Source of the DNA: Actinoplanes sp. TBRC 11911 | GTDB lineage: Bacteria; Actinomycetota; Actinomycetes; Mycobacteriales; Micromonosporaceae | Assembly (NCBI RefSeq): GCF_012933445.1 | Contig: NZ_JABBNC010000036.1 | Location: 44,310-108,309 of the forward strand | Direction: 5' to 3' | Length of the DNA: 64,000 nucleotides | Shown: positions 60,538 through 64,000 of the stretch, piece after piece | Numbering within the stretch: the first letter of the stretch is position 1 | Layout: each line of letters opens with the position of its first letter | Made by a program: the position numbers and the translations under genes | Notes under the pieces: generated by a model | The model's database searches: none | What the model saw: only the letters and a program-made list of their open reading frames with translations | What the model was told of the DNA's origin: nothing

Positions 60538-61716
60538 TCAGGCCGGCACCAGCTCCGTTTTCCGCGCTGCCGGACGCCGGTACAGCAGCGCGCCGATCAG
60601 CGCGGCGACCACGCCGGCCAGCCCGGCCGCCACGAAACCGCCGCCCGGCGTGGAGATGTCGATCGCCGCCCCGGTGATCGGCGATCCGAACGCGAAACCC
60701 GCGCTCTGCGCCGACGACTGCATGCCGGTCGCCTCACCCCGTACGCCCGCGGGCGCCAGCCGGCTCACCCCGTCGGCCACCGCGGACAGCGTCGGCGCCG
60801 CGAACAGTCCCGCACCGGCACCCGCCACACACAGCCACGGCCAGTCGTGGGCCAGCGCGGCGGGAACGGTCGCCAGTCCGAGCAGCCCCAGCAGCAGCCA
60901 GGTGGGCAGCGGCCGGGGGAGCGCGCCGTAAACCAGCCCGCCGGTCGCCGAGGCCACGCCGTACACCGCCACCACCACGGCGCCCCAGGACACCTGACCA
61001 GCTTCCTCGAGGGTGGCGACGATGGCCAGGTCGGTGCCGCTGAGCACCATCGTCGTGCCGAACGCCAGCACCAGCACGGCGATCAACTGCGGCCCCAGCC
61101 ACTCCCAGCGACGCGGGCGTACGACCGGCACGGCCTCGTCCTCGGTCCGTAACGGCGGATTGAGCAGCGCGATCCCCGCGCCACCGGCCACGATCGCGGC
61201 GCCGACGCACCAGGCCACCACGCCGGGCGACACCTGCGCCGCGAACAGGATCACCAGCGGCGGCCCGACCATGTAGGACAGTTCGCCCTGCACCGCCTCC
61301 AGCGCGAACGCGGCCCGCCGCTGGCCCGGCGCGGTCAGCGCGGCGATCGCCTGCCGGGTCACCACCTGGGCCGGCACCATCAGCCCACCCGCGAGGAAGG
61401 CGGCGGCCAGCAACATCCGGTACGGCAGGGCCGGCACGCTAAGCCAGAACACGACTTGCGTCACGACGGTGACCAGCAGGACGACGCGTGCGCCGTGCCG
61501 GTCGATCATGCGGCCCAGCAACGGCCCGCCCAGCGCCAGCCCCGCGGTCATCGCCGCGCCGACGCCGCCCGCTGCCGCGTAGCTCTTGTCCAGCCCCAGC
61601 ACCACGTACATGGTCAGCGCCATCACGTCGGCCGTGATCGCCACGCGGGCCAGGAACGAGACGCCGAGCAGCGACGCCATCCCCGGCACGGCGAGCACGC
61701 GTCGGTATCCGGTCAC
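60538..61716 (-). CDS. MFS transporter
   Basis: A 392-aa membrane protein with about 12 hydrophobic helices; the conserved loop 2-3 motif is GGPLLGRMIDRHGARVVLL. It looks like a drug/metabolite exporter of the actinobacterial MFS_1 type. The GTG start at 61716 has TAGCGT seven bases upstream. A LysR gene is divergent, so regulation by it is likely. Confidence 0.92.
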   Translation of the reverse strand: MTGYRRVLAVPGMASLLGVSFLARVAITADVMALTMYVVLGLDKSYAAAGGVGAAMTAGLALGGPLLGRMIDRHGARVVLLVTVVTQVVFWLSVPALPYRMLLAAAFLAGGLMVPAQVVTRQAIAALTAPGQRRAAFALEAVQGELSYMVGPPLVILFAAQVSPGVVAWCVGAAIVAGGAGIALLNPPLRTEDEAVPVVRPRRWEWLGPQLIAVLVLAFGTTMVLSGTDLAIVATLEEAGQVSWGAVVVAVYGVASATGGLVYGALPRPLPTWLLLGLLGLATVPAALAHDWPWLCVAGAGAGLFAAPTLSAVADGVSRLAPAGVRGEATGMQSSAQSAGFAFGSPITGAAIDISTPGGGFVAAGLAGVVAALIGALLYRRPAARKTELVPA

Positions 61717-61723
61717 CAGCCCG

Positions 61724-61729
61724 ACGCTA
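61724..61729 (-). promoter_or_regulatory. Leaderless-type -10 for the MFS gene
   Basis: On the minus strand TAGCGT is followed by seven bases and GTG 61716. Confidence 0.45.
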
Positions 61730-61774
61730 GATCGAACCGGAGATCATAAGAAGTGGTTAATTCGTTGGAGCTGG

Positions 61775-61780
61775 CATAAT
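61775..61780 (+). promoter_or_regulatory. -10 for the LysR gene
   Basis: CATAAT lies eight bases before ATG 61789 and two before ATG 61783, which favours the second ATG as start if the mRNA is leaderless. Confidence 0.4.
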
Positions 61781-61782
61781 CA

Positions 61783-62631
61783 ATGTTTATGCCCCGGGAC
61801 TTGGAGACCGCGTTGCTGCGATCGTTCGTGACCGCCCTGCGGACCGGCAGCATCAGCCGCGCCGCGACCGCTCTCGGCCAGACCCAGCCCGCGCTCAGCC
61901 AGCAGTTACGCAAGCTGGAGAACGTCGTCGGCCGCCCGTTGCTCTTCCGGTCGCCGTCCGGCGTCACGCCGACCAGCGCGGGCGAAGAGCTCCTCCCGTA
62001 CGCCGAACGGATCCTCTCACTCTCGGCACAGGCCCTGACCGAGACCGGACGGGCGCTCACCGGCCACTGCGGCGTCGGACTGCTCGAGGACCTCGCCGCG
62101 TCCCAGCTCCCGCAGGCCCTCGCCGACCTCGCCCGCCTGCACCCCGGCGCGACACTGGAGGTGCTCAACGGCTCGAACGCCGAGATGCGCGACGCTTACG
62201 ACACGGGCCGCGTCGACCTGGTCCTCAACGCGGTGGTCGACCTGCCCGGCCCGCCCCGCTGGACCGCGCGCCGCCCGCTGGTCTGGGCCGTCGGCCAGGG
62301 CGTCGACGTGACCGCCGATCCGCTGCCGGTGGTGCTTTTCTCAAACCCCTGCTTCTGGCGTACGTCCGTGCTGGAGTCACTGGAAGGCGCGGGCCGGCGC
62401 TGGCGGATGGCGTTCGAAAGCAACAGCCTGGCCGGGGTGCTGGCCGCGCTCCGGGCCGGCCTAGGCGTAGCGGCCCTCATGCCGGCAAACCTCGAACCGC
62501 CCATGGCCTGCCACGACGCGAACGCCCTGCCCGCGCTGCCGGACGTCGAGCTGGGCCTGGCCCGCCACCCGCGCTCCGACGGCAACCCGTTGGTCAACGC
62601 GGTGGAGACCGCGCTGCGCCGCATGATCTGA
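61783..62631 (+). CDS. LysR-family transcriptional regulator
   Basis: A 282-aa regulator with the LysR N-terminal HTH (LETALLRSFVTALRTGSISR, AATALGQTQPALSQQLRKLE) and a periplasmic-binding-like effector domain. It is divergent from the MFS transporter gene with a 66-bp gap, a classic regulator-target arrangement. The effector domain is slightly short. ATG 61789 (MPRDLETA) is an equally good start. Confidence 0.93.
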   Translation: MFMPRDLETALLRSFVTALRTGSISRAATALGQTQPALSQQLRKLENVVGRPLLFRSPSGVTPTSAGEELLPYAERILSLSAQALTETGRALTGHCGVGLLEDLAASQLPQALADLARLHPGATLEVLNGSNAEMRDAYDTGRVDLVLNAVVDLPGPPRWTARRPLVWAVGQGVDVTADPLPVVLFSNPCFWRTSVLESLEGAGRRWRMAFESNSLAGVLAALRAGLGVAALMPANLEPPMACHDANALPALPDVELGLARHPRSDGNPLVNAVETALRRMI

Positions 62632-63289
62632 GCCGCGCCCGCCAACCATCTCGGCCGCGGGCCACCTCCGGAACGCGCGACGGCCGTTCCCGGCACGTGC
62701 GGTGCTCCTCTGGCACGCGCGGTGGTTCTGCTGGCCGCAGCGGTTTTCTGGCACGAGTGGTCGTCAGGTGGGTCTGTCCCGATCGGAACCTGCATCTTCC
62801 GGGACGTGTGGTGGTCCTTCCTGAACGCGAGACGGTCAGTCGGCGGCACCTGCGGCGGACGCGGCGAGGCCGCCGACCTTCCAGCGGCCTGCGACCGATA
62901 GCGCAGCTGAGCCTCGACGAGCTGCCCGTGCCGCTGCTCGGCTACGACGCCTCCGGCACCCTGCCGATGCCGGCGCGGTCGCTGGCGGGGGTCGAGGCTG
63001 ACCGGTGGGATGAAGTCGGGACGCCGGTCGGGGCCGACGCGGATTTGCCAGTGATCTTTGGTCGCACCTCGCATCGAGATTCGGCCTTGCGGAGGTTCTC
63101 CAGGCAGGCTCTTCTCTGTTAGGCCAGTTTCGGCAGCGATCGGTTATAGAGAGTGCGGAGCCACGACGCGGCCTGAGCCGCAACGGCGGTTCTGGGCCCC
63201 TGGGCCGGTCCCGACGAGGGAACCTGTCGTTGACGTGGCCGAAGCGTCGGGGCTGTTGTACGATATAGCGTACAAGTGCTGGAGGGGTC
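62632..63289. other. Gene-poor stretch before the toxin-antitoxin module
   Basis: No convincing gene. Around 62680-62770 there are loosely repeated segments of GGCACGTGCGGTG/GGCACGCGCGGTGG/GGCACGAGTGGTCG type. A reading frame at 62900-63060 (SLDELPVPLLGYDASGTLPM) could be a decayed gene fragment. The end holds the yefM operator. Confidence 0.5.
63256..63275. promoter_or_regulatory. Palindromic operator of yefM-yoeB
   Basis: TTGTACG-atatag-CGTACAA, a perfect 7-bp inverted repeat 14 bp before the ATG, overlapping the likely -10 (TATAGC region). YefM antitoxins bind palindromes with TGTAC cores to autorepress. Confidence 0.75.
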
Positions 63290-63559
63290 ATGAAGGTCAT
63301 TACTGCGTCTGACTTGCGCGCCAACCTCGCGAAGGTGCTCGACGCGATCGAGGACGATGCTGAAGACCTCGTGGTCACTCGCAGTGGGCACGAGCCGATG
63401 GTCGTCATGCTCAAGAGTGACTATGACGCGTGGCGCGAAACCGAGTACTTGTCTCGTGGGGCCAATGGGCGCGAGCTGCGCCGGCGAATGGCGGAGATGG
63501 AAGCCGGTGAACGTGTCGAGCATGAGGTGGTCGATCTCGACGACGAGGCCACCGCGTGA
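63290..63559 (+). CDS. yefM: Antitoxin YefM (Phd/YefM family)
   Basis: An 89-aa antitoxin: MKVITASDLRANLAKVLDAI, VVTRSGHEPMVVMLKSDYDA and WRETEYLSRGANGRELRRRM fit the Phd/YefM fold, with an acidic flexible C-terminus that binds the toxin. Preceded by GGAGGGG. It overlaps the toxin gene by four bases (GTGA). Confidence 0.95.
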   Translation: MKVITASDLRANLAKVLDAIEDDAEDLVVTRSGHEPMVVMLKSDYDAWRETEYLSRGANGRELRRRMAEMEAGERVEHEVVDLDDEATA

Positions 63560-63825
63560 AGCTCACGTGGCACCCGGACGCGTGGGACGAATACGTCACC
63601 TGGCAGGTAAGCGATCGGAAGGTCCTTAAGCGGATCAACGCTCTCATCAAAGATATTCAGCGCGGCGGCGATCGGGGCATCGGGAAGCCCGAGCTGCTCA
63701 AAGGCGATCTGTCCGGCTGGGCATCGCGGCGCATCAATGAAGAACATCGGCTGGTGTACCGCGTTGTCGAGGCCCACGACCAAGTGGAGATTCTGTCCTG
63801 CCGTTACCACTACAGTGAACGGTAG
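63556..63825 (+). CDS. yoeB: Toxin YoeB (ribosome-dependent mRNA endonuclease)
   Basis: An 89-aa RelE-superfamily toxin: KLTWHPDAWDEYVTWQ, LKRINALIKDIQRGG, GIGKPELLKGDLSGWASRRI, NEEHRLVYRV and SCRYHYSER. The catalytic set known for YoeB (Glu in NEEH, Arg in RLVYR, His and Tyr in RYHY) is present. It starts with GTG overlapping yefM, so translation is coupled. Confidence 0.96.
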   Translation: MKLTWHPDAWDEYVTWQVSDRKVLKRINALIKDIQRGGDRGIGKPELLKGDLSGWASRRINEEHRLVYRVVEAHDQVEILSCRYHYSER

Positions 63826-64000
63826 CGGGTGGCCGGCCCTCGGTCGGCCTTCACCTTGCGGCGGCGGGGATAGGCCATCGCACGCCCGGTTCTTCGATCA
63901 CGGGCTTGAGATCCTTTGTCCCGTAGGGGATGGATCTTCACGAACCGATCCCGATCAAGGTGCGCGGCACGGCGGGATTGGTCGGCGGGTCTGCTCCCAA
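63826..64000. other. Right edge, no supportable gene
   Basis: A short plus frame from ATG 63930 (MDLHEPIPIKVRGTAGLVGG) runs off the window and could be the 5' end of a gene, but AGGGG directly abuts the ATG. A minus frame (63810-64000, with RDRFVKIHPLRDKG) is also open. Neither can be decided from this window. Confidence 0.3.

Noticed and set aside
62697..63122. 141-codon plus-strand frame before yefM
   Set aside because: Arg-rich composition in its first half, no start signal and competing open frames on the minus strand; at most a decayed fragment.

Overview
High-G+C actinobacterial chromosome. Gene order (carB-pyrD-pyrF-mIHF-gmk-rpoZ-coaBC-metK ... priA, def-fmt-rsmB-rpe, rib operon, hisEG, infC-rpmI-rplT, pheST), an actinobacterial-type integration host factor, the long PyrF, a helicase-dead PriA and many leaderless-looking starts fit an actinomycete. 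Micromonosporaceae (for example Actinoplanes) is my best guess; that is inference, not a database match.

Left part (1-37.3 kb) is mostly core housekeeping: pyrimidine synthesis and nucleotide metabolism (carB, pyrD, pyrF, gmk), transcription/nucleoid proteins (rpoZ, mIHF), CoA and SAM synthesis (coaBC, metK), formyl-Met metabolism (def, fmt), rRNA methylation (rsmB), an FMN-riboswitch-controlled riboflavin operon (ribD-ribE-ribBA-ribH), a polar-amino-acid ABC transporter, hisE-hisG, the infC-rpmI-rplT operon with an AUC-start infC, and pheST. It is interrupted by repeat-rich DNA: a 62-bp palindromic array after pyrD, and a 1.28-kb gene-free island between metK and an oppositely oriented priA that holds five 31-bp repeats, a 22-bp-stem hairpin and six 45-bp repeats. 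priA itself carries a long Ala/Thr/Pro-rich insert built partly of 81-bp tandem repeats.

Middle part (38.4-50.2 kb) is a polymorphic toxin locus. A secreted DNRLRE/FG-GAP-like protein is divergent from a ~2580-residue secreted RHS protein with an embedded ricin-B-type lectin domain, an RHS core, a Hint autoprocessing domain and a C-terminal tip carrying the HVE and CGFC signature of SCP1.201/DddA-type double-stranded-DNA cytidine deaminases. A strong terminator follows, then an alpha-helical HEAT-like gene with its own leaderless promoter: the likely immunity protein. This is the most interesting system in the window.

Right part (50.2-64 kb) is accessory metabolism and regulation: WYL regulator/epoxide hydrolase pair, small exported proteins, a second copy of the 62-bp palindromic array (seven units, between convergent genes), a PQQ-type sugar dehydrogenase lipoprotein, a PNPOx-like flavin protein, an MacB/FtsX-type ABC exporter, LLM oxidoreductase, DinB/DUF664 protein, MerR regulator, an MFS/LysR divergent pair, and a YefM-YoeB toxin-antitoxin module with a palindromic operator. 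No tRNA, rRNA, CRISPR array, transposase or integrase was found.
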